A DNA stretch of 64,000 nt from Pseudomonadota bacterium (GCA_040752895.1 JBFMHN010000004.1:210744-274743), one strand, 5' to 3'. Numbered from the stretch's first letter, positions 32,088 through 40,632 are shown. The notes: generated from the letters alone by a model not told the origin. Numbers and translations are program-made.

Positions 32088-32969
32088 ATGGGAATTGATA
32101 TACACGCGTTAAATTTCTTGCTTTACGTAAAAACACTTCGCGATCTTGATGAGACGATTACGCTTGGCAGACAAGAGATATATGTAATCGAGCCTCTTCT
32201 GCGCAAGGCCGTTAACGCCGATTCTAAATACAAAAACGACGCGTATTGCGAGCAGCTTCTGCAAGACTATCTTGGCGCCAATACAGTAGATTCAATGGAT
32301 TTTTCACGCTACGAAAACGCTTCAATAATTCACGATATGAATCAACCGTTGCCATCAGATGTTCAGTCAAAATACGACACGGTTATTGATGGTGGGTTTT
32401 TGGAACACATCTACGACATACCCCAAGCCTTAAAAAATTGCTCCCTTTTATGTAAACCTGGCGGGCAGATTCTTCATATCTTGCCAGCAAACAATTATTG
32501 CGGGCACGGTTTTTGGCAATTTTCTCCAGAACTATTTTTTTCTCTTTATTCAAATGAAAATGGGTATCAAGACACAGAGGTATTTTTAGTGAAATTTTCC
32601 AATGCGCGTAAATGGTTCAAGGTGAAGCCGCCAATGAATGGGCGGCGTGTAGAGGTTCACTCATCCACCGCACTATCTGTATTGGTTAGAACGGTTTTGA
32701 AGGGGGCGGATTTTTCACACGACAACGTTCAACAAAGCGATTACGTCCATGAATGGACGGATAGTTCAACAAAGGCGGCGCGCGAAATAACATCACAAAA
32801 TCTCAACAGAATAAAAAAGTTTATAAAACAATCTCAGCTTTTCTATGCTCTGCTGTCTCCCCCATATTCGTACTATTTGCGCATGAAGAAAGCGACGGTT
32901 TCGAGGTTGTCAAATTCCAACCCTAACCTTGTTGAAATAAATGTCGCGTCGCTTTTGAAATCAAACTAG
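32088..32969 (+). CDS. Methyltransferase-like protein on AT-rich insert
   Basis: The 293-aa product has the second half of a class I SAM-methyltransferase-like fold: an acidic strand VIDGGFLEHIYDIPQALKNC, then LCKPGGQILHILPANNYCGHG and FWQFSPELFFSLYSNENGY, a signature of a family of uncharacterised proteins that start with TLGRQ. No classical GxGxG SAM loop is visible, so catalysis is uncertain. Base composition is clearly AT-richer than neighbours and codon use differs, pointing to horizontal acquisition. A strong AAAAAGGAG precedes the ATG. It separates tupA from tupBC and is flanked by an imperfect direct repeat. Confidence 0.75.
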   Translation: MGIDIHALNFLLYVKTLRDLDETITLGRQEIYVIEPLLRKAVNADSKYKNDAYCEQLLQDYLGANTVDSMDFSRYENASIIHDMNQPLPSDVQSKYDTVIDGGFLEHIYDIPQALKNCSLLCKPGGQILHILPANNYCGHGFWQFSPELFFSLYSNENGYQDTEVFLVKFSNARKWFKVKPPMNGRRVEVHSSTALSVLVRTVLKGADFSHDNVQQSDYVHEWTDSSTKAAREITSQNLNRIKKFIKQSQLFYALLSPPYSYYLRMKKATVSRLSNSNPNLVEINVASLLKSN

Positions 32970-33008
32970 CTGCAATTATTCGCGACGACCTGACTATGGC
33001 GGCGTGAT

Positions 33009-33122
33009 ATGACTTTCGGTGCGCCAAAAAGCACAGTAGGTTTTTCTAGGCCCAGGGCTTGAAGGAGGCCCCTTGCACGACTTCACGGCCGCCTTTGCCC
33101 TTGCCTTCGGGATGATCGGGGC
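33009..33122 (+). repeat. Imperfect direct repeat, right copy (includes tupB start)
   Basis: Functional counterpart of the left copy at 31889-32002. It contains the tupB leader with GAAGGAGG and the TTG start codon. The two copies have diverged to about 70% identity, so the duplication is not recent. Confidence 0.65.
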
Positions 33123-33780
33123 GTTCGATGCCGAGCTCGTCGAGATCGTCCTCCTTTCTCTCAAGGTAAGTTTCGCGGCGGTGGGGTTTGCCGCCTTGAT
33201 CGGCTTGCCGCTGGGGGCGGCCGTCGCCCTTTTCCGCTTTCCGGGTTCCGGCGCGTTGACCATTCTGCTGAACGCGATGATGGGCTTGCCGCCCGTCGTC
33301 GTCGGCCTCGTCGTCTATCTGCTGATTTCGCGGGCGGGGCCGCTTGGCGTACTTGGCCTGCTTTTTACGCCGACGGCGATGATCATCGCCCAGGTTCTGC
33401 TCGTCATGCCGATCGTTGCGGCGCTCACCCGCCAGGTGATTCTCGATCTGTGGGAGGAATATGGCGAGTTGCTGCGCTCTCTCGGCGTCGGCCGCGGAAG
33501 GGCAATCGGAACCCTGCTGTGGGACGGCCGCTTCCGGGTGCTGACGGTCATGCTGGCGGGCTTGGGCCGCGCGATGGGAGAGGTCGGCGCCGTCATGATC
33601 GTCGGCGGAAACATCAACCACGTCACCCGCGTCATGACGACAACGATCGCATTGGAGACCAGCAAGGGAAATCTCACGCTGGCGTTGGCGCTCGGCATTG
33701 TCCTGCTCGTCCTTTCGCTCTTGATCAACGGCGCCATCTACCTCGTCGGCGAGACGGCGGCGCGGAGGGCGGCGGCGTGA
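33073..33780 (+). CDS. tupB: Tungstate ABC transporter permease TupB
   Basis: Inner-membrane permease of the tungstate importer. The 235-aa product has about five hydrophobic helices and the binding-protein-dependent permease EAA-loop region (YGELLRSLGVGRGRAIGTLLW), with GLGRAMGEVGAVMIVGGNI downstream, typical of TupB/WtpB-like permeases. The start is a TTG at 33073 with GAAGGAGG five bases upstream; no in-frame ATG would keep the first helix. GTGA overlap with tupC. Confidence 0.9.
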   Translation: MHDFTAAFALAFGMIGAFDAELVEIVLLSLKVSFAAVGFAALIGLPLGAAVALFRFPGSGALTILLNAMMGLPPVVVGLVVYLLISRAGPLGVLGLLFTPTAMIIAQVLLVMPIVAALTRQVILDLWEEYGELLRSLGVGRGRAIGTLLWDGRFRVLTVMLAGLGRAMGEVGAVMIVGGNINHVTRVMTTTIALETSKGNLTLALALGIVLLVLSLLINGAIYLVGETAARRAAA

Positions 33781-34511
33781 ACGGGACGATCTTTCCCCTC
33801 GTGCTGAAGGACCTTGTCTACGCAGCGGGGAACCGGGCCTTGCTCTGCGGGATTACGGCCGAGATCGCGGCCGGCCCGCGCACGGTCATCCTCGGCCCGA
33901 ACGGGGCCGGAAAAAGCCTTCTGCTTCGTGTCTGCCACGGGCTGCTGCGGCCGACTGCCGGCCGGATCGAATGGCGGGGGCGGGCGGGAGCGGGAGCGGA
34001 TGGCGTGGACGTGATCCGGAAGCAGGCGATGGTCTTCCAGCGCCCCGTCATGCTGCGCCGCTCGGTGGCCGGCAATATCGCCTACGCGCTTGCCGTTCGC
34101 GGCGTTTCCGGCGCGGAGCGAACGCGCCGGGTCGCCGAGATGCTGGCCCGCACCGGGCTTGGGACCAGGGCGAAAGTGCCGGCGCGCGTCCTTTCCGGCG
34201 GCGAGCAGCAGCGCCTCGCGCTGGCGCGCGCCTGGGCGCTCAGGCCGGAGGTGCTGTTCCTCGACGAACCGACCGCAAGCCTGGACCCGGCGGCGACGCG
34301 GACGGTCGAGGCCGTCATCCTGGAGATTCAGGCGAGCGGCACGAAGATCGTCATGACGACTCACGACTTGGGCCAGGCGCGCAGGCTCGGCGAGGAAATC
34401 CTCTTTCTTCACGACGGCCGCCTGGTTGAGCGGGGGCCGGCTGAGCGTTTCTTCGCCGGGCCGGAAAGCCCGGAGGCGGCGGCCTTTATCGAAGGGCGGC
34501 TTACGTGGTAG
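33777..34511 (+). CDS. tupC: Tungstate ABC transporter ATP-binding protein TupC
   Basis: The 244-aa ATPase energises tungstate import. It has Walker A LGPNGAGKSLLLRV near residue 36, the signature LSGGEQQRLALARAWAL, Walker B VLFLDEPTASLDP and switch histidine (MTTHDLGQARRL). The GTG start at 33777 overlaps the tupB TGA (GTGA). An alternative longer frame starting at 33450 lies inside tupB and is rejected. It is followed 116 bp later by moaA on the same strand. Confidence 0.9.
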   Translation: MNGTIFPLVLKDLVYAAGNRALLCGITAEIAAGPRTVILGPNGAGKSLLLRVCHGLLRPTAGRIEWRGRAGAGADGVDVIRKQAMVFQRPVMLRRSVAGNIAYALAVRGVSGAERTRRVAEMLARTGLGTRAKVPARVLSGGEQQRLALARAWALRPEVLFLDEPTASLDPAATRTVEAVILEIQASGTKIVMTTHDLGQARRLGEEILFLHDGRLVERGPAERFFAGPESPEAAAFIEGRLTW

Positions 34512-34627
34512 GTTTGAACCCAAGCCACATGGACTTTTAGGTAAAAAAGCGCTTTTTGGCGCTCGCGTGGCCCGTTTTGCCCCCATCTATAGGAAAAGGG
34601 CGAACCCCCGGGAGGAGAGAGGCCCCC

Positions 34628-35617
34628 ATGATCGACCCCTTCGGACGCGAGGTCACCTATCTGCGGGTTTCCGTCACGGACCGTTGCGACCTGCGCTGCG
34701 TTTATTGCATGTCGGAGGACATGGTCTTCCTGCCGAAGCGGGAGATTTTGACGCTGGAGGAGCTCGACCGTCTTTGCAGCGCCTTCGTTTCCCTGGGCGT
34801 GCGGAAGCTTCGCATTACCGGCGGCGAGCCCCTGGTGCGCCGCGACATCCTGACGCTTTTCCATAGTCTGGGCCGCCACTTGAAAACCGGCGCCCTTGCC
34901 GAACTGGCGCTGACGACGAACGGCAACCACCTCGCCAAACACGCCGCAGCACTTTTCGAGGCCGGCGTGCGCCGCGTCAACGTTTCGCTCGACACGTTGG
35001 ATGCGGGCCGCTTCCGTGCCATCACGCGGTGGGGGAAGATCGAAACCGTCCTCGAAGGCATCCGGGCGGCGCAGGAAGCGGGGCTGAAGATAAAGATCAA
35101 CACCGTCGCGCTAAAGGGTGTCAACGAGGACGAATTCGACGATTTGCTTGCCTGGTGCGGGGCGGAAGGGTTCGACTGGACGTTGATCGAAACGATGCCG
35201 ATGGGTGAGATCGACGCCGACCGGATGGACCAATATCTTCCGCTTGGGGATGTACGCCGGCGGCTCGAACAGCGTTGGACATTGCGCGACAGCGACCACC
35301 GGAGCGGCGGTCCTGCCCGCTATGTCGAAATTGGCGAAACCGGCGGCCGGGTCGGCTTCATCACGCCGCTTTCCCATAATTTCTGCGAATCCTGCAACCG
35401 GGTGCGCCTCACCTGCACCGGCAGGCTTTATATGTGCCTGGGTCAGGAGGACAAGGCCGACTTGCGAACGCCGCTTCGCTCGAGCGAGGGCGACGCCGCA
35501 CTTATCGCCGCCATCCATGAAGCGATCGGACGGAAACCGAAGGGCCACGACTTCATTATTGAGCGCCGCGCCGCGCCGCCCACCGTTCGTCGCCATATGA
35601 GCGTTACCGGCGGTTAG
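34628..35617 (+). CDS. moaA: GTP 3',8-cyclase MoaA
   Basis: Radical SAM enzyme for the first step of molybdopterin synthesis, which also serves tungstopterin. The 329-aa product has the N-terminal cluster motif CDLRCVYC (Cx3Cx2C), the GGEPLVR SAM contact, the C-terminal cluster motif [20 protein letters not shown] (Cx2Cx13C) and ends VTGG, the required Gly-Gly tail. The ATG at 34628 follows GGGAGGAGAG. It is adjacent to tupBC and convergent with the aor operon (stops overlap by 4 bp). No moaC, moaE or moeA is present in this window. Confidence 0.96.
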   Translation: MIDPFGREVTYLRVSVTDRCDLRCVYCMSEDMVFLPKREILTLEELDRLCSAFVSLGVRKLRITGGEPLVRRDILTLFHSLGRHLKTGALAELALTTNGNHLAKHAAALFEAGVRRVNVSLDTLDAGRFRAITRWGKIETVLEGIRAAQEAGLKIKINTVALKGVNEDEFDDLLAWCGAEGFDWTLIETMPMGEIDADRMDQYLPLGDVRRRLEQRWTLRDSDHRSGGPARYVEIGETGGRVGFITPLSHNFCESCNRVRLTCTGRLYMCLGQEDKADLRTPLRSSEGDAALIAAIHEAIGRKPKGHDFIIERRAAPPTVRRHMSVTGG

Positions 35618-35934
35618 CCGCCACCGCGCTGCGTGCGAAGGAGAAAGTGCCGCAGGAAGGCGTCCGCTTCGATTTCCGTATAGCCGTGGAAGGTGAAGTG
35701 GATATTCGTATCCTGAAGCGTGAATACGGCGCCGAGGCGCCGCGTGCGTTCCGGCTCCAACTCGACAGCGATCTTCTTTCCGCCGTCTTCGGCCGTAAGC
35801 CGCGTGCCCTCGATCCGGACGGGCATGGGCGCGAAGATTCTCGGAAAGACGTTGAAGAGTTCGCGATGGCTGTAAGCGATCTCGATCGAACGTCGGAGGC
35901 CCGCGCTTCCCTCATCTGTCTTTTCGGTCGTCAC
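35614..35934 (-). CDS. Uncharacterised protein encoded at end of aor operon
   Basis: A 106-aa protein I do not recognise. The preferred start is the GTG at 35934, which makes a GTGA overlap with moaD; an ATG at 35955 would overlap moaD more. Sequence is soluble and mixed alpha/beta, with segments [20 protein letters not shown] and [21 protein letters not shown]. No cysteine cluster, signal peptide or membrane helix is seen. Tight coupling to the MoaD-like gene suggests a role in tungsten-enzyme maturation, which is inference only. Confidence 0.75.
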   Translation of the reverse strand: MTTEKTDEGSAGLRRSIEIAYSHRELFNVFPRIFAPMPVRIEGTRLTAEDGGKKIAVELEPERTRRLGAVFTLQDTNIHFTFHGYTEIEADAFLRHFLLRTQRGGG

Positions 35935-36182
35935 CCACCCGCCAGCGGCGGCCACATCGCCAAGGCGTCGCCGTCCTTGAGTTGTCGGGATGCAAAATCG
36001 CCGGGGGCCACATAGGCACCGTTCACCAAGGTCATGTGGACCATCTTCAAAGGGATATTCAGCTTGTTGACGATATCCTGGACGGAGGCCGGGCTGTCGG
36101 CTTCCATTTCCACGACGTTATCTTCCGCGCCTGCCGGCAGGAAGTCGGCGAGCGTGCTGAAGAATTTCAGGGTGATTTTCAT
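35931..36182 (-). CDS. MoaD-like ubiquitin-fold sulfur carrier
   Basis: The 83-aa product (MKITLKFFSTLADFLPAG) has the MoaD/ThiS beta-grasp pattern and ends PPLAGG, the C-terminal Gly-Gly that is thiocarboxylated to supply dithiolene sulfur to molybdopterin. It sits within the aor operon with ATGA overlap to the FAD subunit gene and GTGA overlap to the next gene. It may be a dedicated carrier for the tungsten cofactor of the adjacent oxidoreductase. Family assignment is sound; exclusivity is inference. Confidence 0.88.
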   Translation of the reverse strand: MKITLKFFSTLADFLPAGAEDNVVEMEADSPASVQDIVNKLNIPLKMVHMTLVNGAYVAPGDFASRQLKDGDALAMWPPLAGG

Positions 36183-37444
36183 GCCTTGGCCTGTGCCTGC
36201 GCTTGTGCCGTCGCCAGATAGGCGGGCATGATTTGGGTTGGATCGGCCATCAGTTTCTCCTTCCAAGGGCCCAGGTGGGTTTTCGTCTGAATGAGCCCCC
36301 GAAGGACGCCGATATGCTGGGTAAGTCCCAAAGCCTGGGCGCCGACCAGCACGTCGCCCTCAAACTCGAGGCGCAGATAGCGGAAGTTGTCCGCGTCCAG
36401 AAGCTCGGCGTGGTCGCCGCCCTCGACCCCCATCCACAGGCCGAAGGAGCTGGAGATGAGGCCGACGGTGTCTAAGACGTTCATATTCAGCGACCCTGGA
36501 TGCGGGGTCTTGAGACCGGCCATGTTCTGGGCGGCGATGCGGCCGTGCTCGGTGGCCGTCGGCTGGATCGCTTGGACCTCGTAGCCGCCGGTCGAGAAAT
36601 CCCGCCCTTCGGCGCAGTCGCCGGCGGCATAGACATCGGGGACGCTTGTTTCCATGAACGGGTTGATAAGGATGCCGCTGTTCATTTCGATGCCGCTTCC
36701 TTTGATGTAGGCAAGGGCGGGCGCTACCCCCGTCGAGGCGATGATGAGGTCGGCCTCCAGTTTCTTGCCATCCGCCGTGTGCAGAAGGTAGGCCGGCTTC
36801 TGGTCCTGCCGTTTCTCGATTTTGACGATCTTCGTCGAGGTGTGAACCCGGATGCCCTTTTCCTCGCACCAGCGCTTGATCAAGTTGCCGCACGTCTCGT
36901 TCATCATGCGTGGGACCATGCGGTCGCCCATCTCGACGATCGTAAGATCAACGCCGGTGAGCGCGATGGCCTCCATGATGATGCAGCCGATGAAGCCGGC
37001 ACCCATCTGCACGACCTTCGTGCCTTTCTTGCATTTTTTGGCGATCAGGCGGGCGTCTTCGAGCGTCCAGCAGCCGGTGATGTCGGGGTCGTCGATGCCG
37101 GGGACCGGCGGCCGAATGGGGTAGGCGCCCGTCGCCAGCAGCAGCTTGTCGTAGCCCACCTTCTTGCCGTCCTTCAGGTGGACTTCCTTTTTCTTGGGGT
37201 CGAGTTTCGTGACCCAGCCCTGCTGATAGTCGATCCGTTTTTCCTTGTAGTAGTTGGCGTCCGTCTTGAGGTGGGTACCCTCTTCCTTGACGTTCCCGAT
37301 CAGGTAGTAGGGGATCGCCATGCGGGAATAGGGCGGCTCGGGCTCGCCGCCGATCAGCTTGATCTCGGTTTTCGGGTCGAGCTTGCGCAGCATGGCGGCG
37401 GCGACCACGCCTGCCGGACCGGCGCCCACGATGACGTATTTCAT
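36179..37444 (-). CDS. FAD-dependent pyridine nucleotide-disulfide-type oxidoreductase, AOR-associated (AorC-like)
   Basis: The 421-aa flavoprotein has an N-terminal FAD loop VIVGAGPAGVVAAAM, the ATGAYPIRPPVPG segment, an NAD(P) loop VVQMGAGFIGCIIMEAI near residue 148, and the FAD-closing VYAAGDCAEG motif. No redox CxxxxC disulfide is visible, so it is not a glutathione reductase-type enzyme. In Aromatoleum aromaticum AOR the FAD subunit of this size couples the tungsten and Fe-S subunits to NAD+ reduction; genomic context supports the same role here. Confidence 0.88.
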   Translation of the reverse strand: MKYVIVGAGPAGVVAAAMLRKLDPKTEIKLIGGEPEPPYSRMAIPYYLIGNVKEEGTHLKTDANYYKEKRIDYQQGWVTKLDPKKKEVHLKDGKKVGYDKLLLATGAYPIRPPVPGIDDPDITGCWTLEDARLIAKKCKKGTKVVQMGAGFIGCIIMEAIALTGVDLTIVEMGDRMVPRMMNETCGNLIKRWCEEKGIRVHTSTKIVKIEKRQDQKPAYLLHTADGKKLEADLIIASTGVAPALAYIKGSGIEMNSGILINPFMETSVPDVYAAGDCAEGRDFSTGGYEVQAIQPTATEHGRIAAQNMAGLKTPHPGSLNMNVLDTVGLISSSFGLWMGVEGGDHAELLDADNFRYLRLEFEGDVLVGAQALGLTQHIGVLRGLIQTKTHLGPWKEKLMADPTQIMPAYLATAQAQAQAKA

Positions 37445-37554
37445 GTTTTTTACCCTTCTCCCGCAGCTCTAGCCTATCCGCCGGAAACGAATCAGGGAAG
37501 GCGCGGCAAGGCACCTTCCCTGTTGTTTCGTTAGCCCAGACACCTGGAAAAGAT

Positions 37555-39402
37555 TTAGATGCTGAGCCGCTTCAACGTATCGTTCGATGGCCGTCCGTCC
37601 TTCGTCCAGCCGCGAATCTCGTAATATTCCGGCAGCATCTCGTCGAGTTTTGCCACCAGACCCTTGCCGGGGCCGGTTTTTGCCGGTTCCTTGAGCAGGC
37701 GCTGCGGCAGCGTATCGTCCGCCTTTGTCAGCCCCGCCCGATCGTTGAACATCCGTTCTAGGTTCCAGATCCGCTCGCCGGTCTCCAGCATCTTCTCCAT
37801 GGACCAGTCGCCCTCGCAGGCGGCCTGGACCTGCTGCTGGTATTCGTCGAGCGTCCAGCAGAAATTCGGGAACATGCAAAGGCCGGTCGAATCGATGACC
37901 GACGTTGTGTCCTGGGCGATCTTCAAAACTTCGGGCTTGCCTTCCGTCGTCAACGGATCGAGCTTGGCGCCGATGCCGAAGATTTCGACGGCGATCGTAT
38001 AGCCGCGCAGGTGGCAGGCGCCGCGGTTGCTGGTCGCATAGGCCAGGGACATGCCTTGGGCGCCCCGCGGATCGTAGGCCGCGAATTCCTGGCCCTTGAC
38101 GGTCATGGCGACTTCCGGGTGGCCGTATTTCTTGCAGAGAAGCCTCGACCCTAGGCCGATGTCGGCGCCGAAACCTTCACCCTTGCCGGTCAGTTCGACC
38201 GCCTGGACGAGGGCTTCCACCGAGCCGAAGTTGAGTTTGAGCCCGCCGGTTTCCTTTTCGGTGATGTAGCCCCGCTCGAAAAGTTCCATCGCCGCCGCCA
38301 GCGAAGCGCCGAAGGAGATCGTATCCATCCCCTGTTCGTTGCAGATGTAGTTCGCGTAGGTGAGCGCCTCGAGGTCGTCGACGCCGCAATCGCCACCCAT
38401 CGCCCAGGAGGACTCGTATTCGAGACCGCCGGACGCGCCGTGGTAGCGCGGCTTGTCCTTCACGGAGAAGTGGCTCTTGTCGATCTTGGTGACCCGGCCG
38501 CAGGCGATCGTGCAGCCGAAACAGGCCGAGTTGCGGACCATGTTCGTCTGCCCGTCCGTCGGGCGCGGCTTGAACATCGCCTCGCCGCCAATCTTGTTGG
38601 CGCCTTCGAATTGGACGTCCTGGTGGTTGCGGGTCGGGTAAATGCCCGATTCGTTGATGACGCTGGTCACGCCTTGCGTGCCGTAGGCCGGCAGGCCCTG
38701 GCCGGTGAAGGCGCTTTCCTTGAGCTGCTTCTTCGTGGCGGCGGCAATCTCCATGAATTTCCGCGGGTTGGCCAACTTGACCCCCTTCGTGCCGCGGCAG
38801 GCGATTGCCTTCAAGTTTTTCGAGCCCATCACCGTGCCGACACCGGAACGGCCGGCCGCCCGATGCAGGTCGTTGACGACGCAGGCGTATTTCACGCCCT
38901 TCTCGCCGGAAATCCCGATCGAGGCGACGCGGATCAAGGGGTCCTGGTGGGTCTTCTTGATCCACTCTTCCGTATTCCAGACCGAGGTGCCCCAGATTTT
39001 GTCGGCCGGCAGCAGCTTCACTTCGTCGTCGTTGATCCAGAGGTAGACGGGCTTCGGCGCGCGGCCCTCCAGGATCACCATGTCGTAGCCCGCGAACTTG
39101 AGTTCGGCCCCGAAGAAACCGCCGGAGTTCGAGCAGGCGATTGCGTTGGTCAGCGCACCCTTCGTCACCACCGTATAGCGGCCGGAGGTCGAAGCGCTGG
39201 TGCCGGTGAGAGGGCCGGTCGCGAAAAGAAGCTTGTTATCGGGAGAGAGCGGATCGACGGCGGGGTCTATCTCTTCGTAAAGGTACTTCGTCGCCAGGCC
39301 ACGAGAGCCCAGATACTGCTGCGCCCACTCCATGTTGAGGGGTTCGCTCTTGCACGTTCCCTTCGTCAGATTGACTCGCAGGATTTTCTTATGCCAGCCC
39401 AT
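37555..39402 (-). CDS. Tungsten-containing aldehyde:ferredoxin oxidoreductase, catalytic subunit (AorB-like)
   Basis: Oxidises aldehydes to acids with a bis-pterin tungsten centre and one [4Fe-4S] cluster. The 615-aa product (MGWHKKILRVNLTKG) has the AOR N-terminal fold (GSRGLATKYLYEEI), pterin-binding AGRSGVGTVMGSKNLKAIA, cluster cysteines CFGCTIAC and a distal Cys in GLCMFPNFC, and the GLEYES segment at the active site. Length fits the family (about 600-620). TAAGGAGAG lies upstream of the ATG. It follows the Fe-S subunit gene by 17 bp. W rather than Mo is inferred from family and adjacent tup genes. Confidence 0.93.
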   Translation of the reverse strand: MGWHKKILRVNLTKGTCKSEPLNMEWAQQYLGSRGLATKYLYEEIDPAVDPLSPDNKLLFATGPLTGTSASTSGRYTVVTKGALTNAIACSNSGGFFGAELKFAGYDMVILEGRAPKPVYLWINDDEVKLLPADKIWGTSVWNTEEWIKKTHQDPLIRVASIGISGEKGVKYACVVNDLHRAAGRSGVGTVMGSKNLKAIACRGTKGVKLANPRKFMEIAAATKKQLKESAFTGQGLPAYGTQGVTSVINESGIYPTRNHQDVQFEGANKIGGEAMFKPRPTDGQTNMVRNSACFGCTIACGRVTKIDKSHFSVKDKPRYHGASGGLEYESSWAMGGDCGVDDLEALTYANYICNEQGMDTISFGASLAAAMELFERGYITEKETGGLKLNFGSVEALVQAVELTGKGEGFGADIGLGSRLLCKKYGHPEVAMTVKGQEFAAYDPRGAQGMSLAYATSNRGACHLRGYTIAVEIFGIGAKLDPLTTEGKPEVLKIAQDTTSVIDSTGLCMFPNFCWTLDEYQQQVQAACEGDWSMEKMLETGERIWNLERMFNDRAGLTKADDTLPQRLLKEPAKTGPGKGLVAKLDEMLPEYYEIRGWTKDGRPSNDTLKRLSI

Positions 39403-39419
39403 GGTGTCTCTCCTAAGGT

Positions 39420-39923
39420 TCAGTGCCCGGCGGGGGCTTGTGGCGCCTGCGCGGCCTGCGCGCCGGAATCCGTCTTGGCGGCCCAGGCGCGCATCTTCTC
39501 CAGGCCCGTCCAGTTCGCGTCGACATAGGTGATGGCTTCGGTCGGACAGGCCTTGGCGCAGGCCGGGTCGCCGCCGCAGAGGTCGCACTTGATGACCTTG
39601 CCGGACGCCTGGTTGTAGTTCACGGTGCCGAACGGGCAGGCGATCGTGCAGACCTTGCACCCGACGCAGGTCGCTTCGTCCACCACCTTCGCGCCGGTCT
39701 CGGCGTTCATCTTGATGGCGTCGACCGGGCAGGCGTGCAGGCACCACGCCTCGGCGCACTGGGTGCAGGTGTAAGGGACAAAGCGCCCCTGCTCTTCGAA
39801 ATGGAAAATCTTGATCCGGGAATGGGCGGGGTTGAAGGAGCCTTCCAGTTCAAAGGCGCAGGCCATTTCGCACTGCAGGCAGCCGGTGCATTTGTTGGGA
39901 TCGATGTTCAAGGATTTCTGCAT
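39420..39923 (-). CDS. Four-[4Fe-4S] ferredoxin-type electron transfer subunit (AorA-like)
   Basis: The 167-aa product from the ATG at 39923 has sixteen cysteines in four ferredoxin-type groups (CTGCLQCEMAC, CTQCAEAWCLHACP, CVGCKVCTIACP, CDLCGGDPACAKACP), the layout of DmsB/HycB-like polyferredoxin subunits. It should carry electrons from the tungsten subunit to the FAD subunit. First gene of the aor operon, with a consensus promoter about 70 bp upstream. The C terminus is alanine/glutamine-rich and probably disordered. Confidence 0.92.
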   Translation of the reverse strand: MQKSLNIDPNKCTGCLQCEMACAFELEGSFNPAHSRIKIFHFEEQGRFVPYTCTQCAEAWCLHACPVDAIKMNAETGAKVVDEATCVGCKVCTIACPFGTVNYNQASGKVIKCDLCGGDPACAKACPTEAITYVDANWTGLEKMRAWAAKTDSGAQAAQAPQAPAGH

Positions 39924-39992
39924 TCCGGTTTCCCCTACCTTGTTGGTATCTCCCCGTGGCGCTTTTGACGGCAGCACCTTGTTCTCGTTAGA

Positions 39993-40021
39993 AAATTAGA
40001 AGCCGTAGGCGCTCCTGTCAA
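39993..40021 (-). promoter_or_regulatory. Predicted aor operon promoter
   Basis: On the minus strand a perfect -35 TTGACA (40016-40021), an exact 17-bp spacer and TAATTT (39993-39998) precede aorA. The predicted leader is about 63 nt. This is the best promoter match in the accessory region and implies sigma-70-type expression of the five-gene operon. Confidence 0.65.
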
Positions 40022-40060
40022 CGCAGGCCAATGCCTTCGTGCGAGCCGCAGATGACGGTG

Positions 40061-40074
40061 GTGTTACGTTACAC
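40061..40074. promoter_or_regulatory. Near-palindromic operator candidate upstream of aor promoter
   Basis: GTGTTACGTTACAC at 40061-40074 is symmetric except at one base pair (GTGT-t-ACGT-t-ACAC) and also contains the direct repeat GTTAC-GTTAC. Centred about 47 bp upstream of the -35, it is placed as an activator site. The remaining sequence between 40,075 and 40,228 shows nothing further that I can support. Confidence 0.4.
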
Positions 40075-40228
40075 GCGCCATTGCCGGCATTATATAGTGG
40101 GTATCGGGTCGGATATAACGCCAAAGTATTTGTGGTTTTTGCCGCCGTCTCCGGCGCGAGCCATTGAAATCTGCGAGACCTTGCCAGATCCCTTCGGCCT
40201 TCTTGCAGCGGGAGCGGCGGCTGCCCTT

Positions 40229-40435
40229 TTAATAGCCGGTTTCGAGCTCGGCCAAGGCTTCCTCGTCCAGCTCGAAGGACTCTCCGCAATGCGGGCAGAG
40301 AAACTTGCCCTCCTTCCGCGGCGTCTGCCGCAAGGGGTAGCGGTAGGTGCAGTGCTTGCACTTGTAAAGAATGTCCGGAAGGTCTTCACCCGTTTCCTGA
40401 GATGGCGGCTCTTGCGATGGAATGTCGGGCGTCAA
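40229..40435 (-). CDS. Small zinc-ribbon protein
   Basis: A 68-aa acidic protein with a CKHC...CPHC zinc-ribbon (cysteines about 20 residues apart) and a glutamate-rich tail (ELDEEALAELETGY). The TTG at 40435 is preferred because GGCGGAGG lies six bases upstream; an ATG 12 codons earlier lacks a ribosome-binding site. It lies upstream of and in the same direction as aorA, separated by 305 bp. Function unknown; a partner in Fe-S or metal handling is only a guess. Confidence 0.6.
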   Translation of the reverse strand: MTPDIPSQEPPSQETGEDLPDILYKCKHCTYRYPLRQTPRKEGKFLCPHCGESFELDEEALAELETGY

Positions 40436-40632
40436 AACGTGCCTCCGCCGGATGGATGTATGCAAAAGCATAAATCCGTATGCAGTGGATGGCAATTGGC
40501 CTTTCGGCGGTAAAATAAAACGTAAGGCTTTGGCGAAAACCGCAAGCCGTCCTAACACTATCTTAACCGTCTGTGCGCAAATTTCACCAAAGCAGGCGGT
40601 GTTTGTCGAAATTACCAGGTTCCGTTTCCGGC

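Noticed and set aside
34512..34627. Molybdenum/tungsten cofactor riboswitch before moaA
   Set aside because: Only a short AGCGC/GCGCT dyad is visible in 116 bp; the elaborate Moco element could not be recognised.
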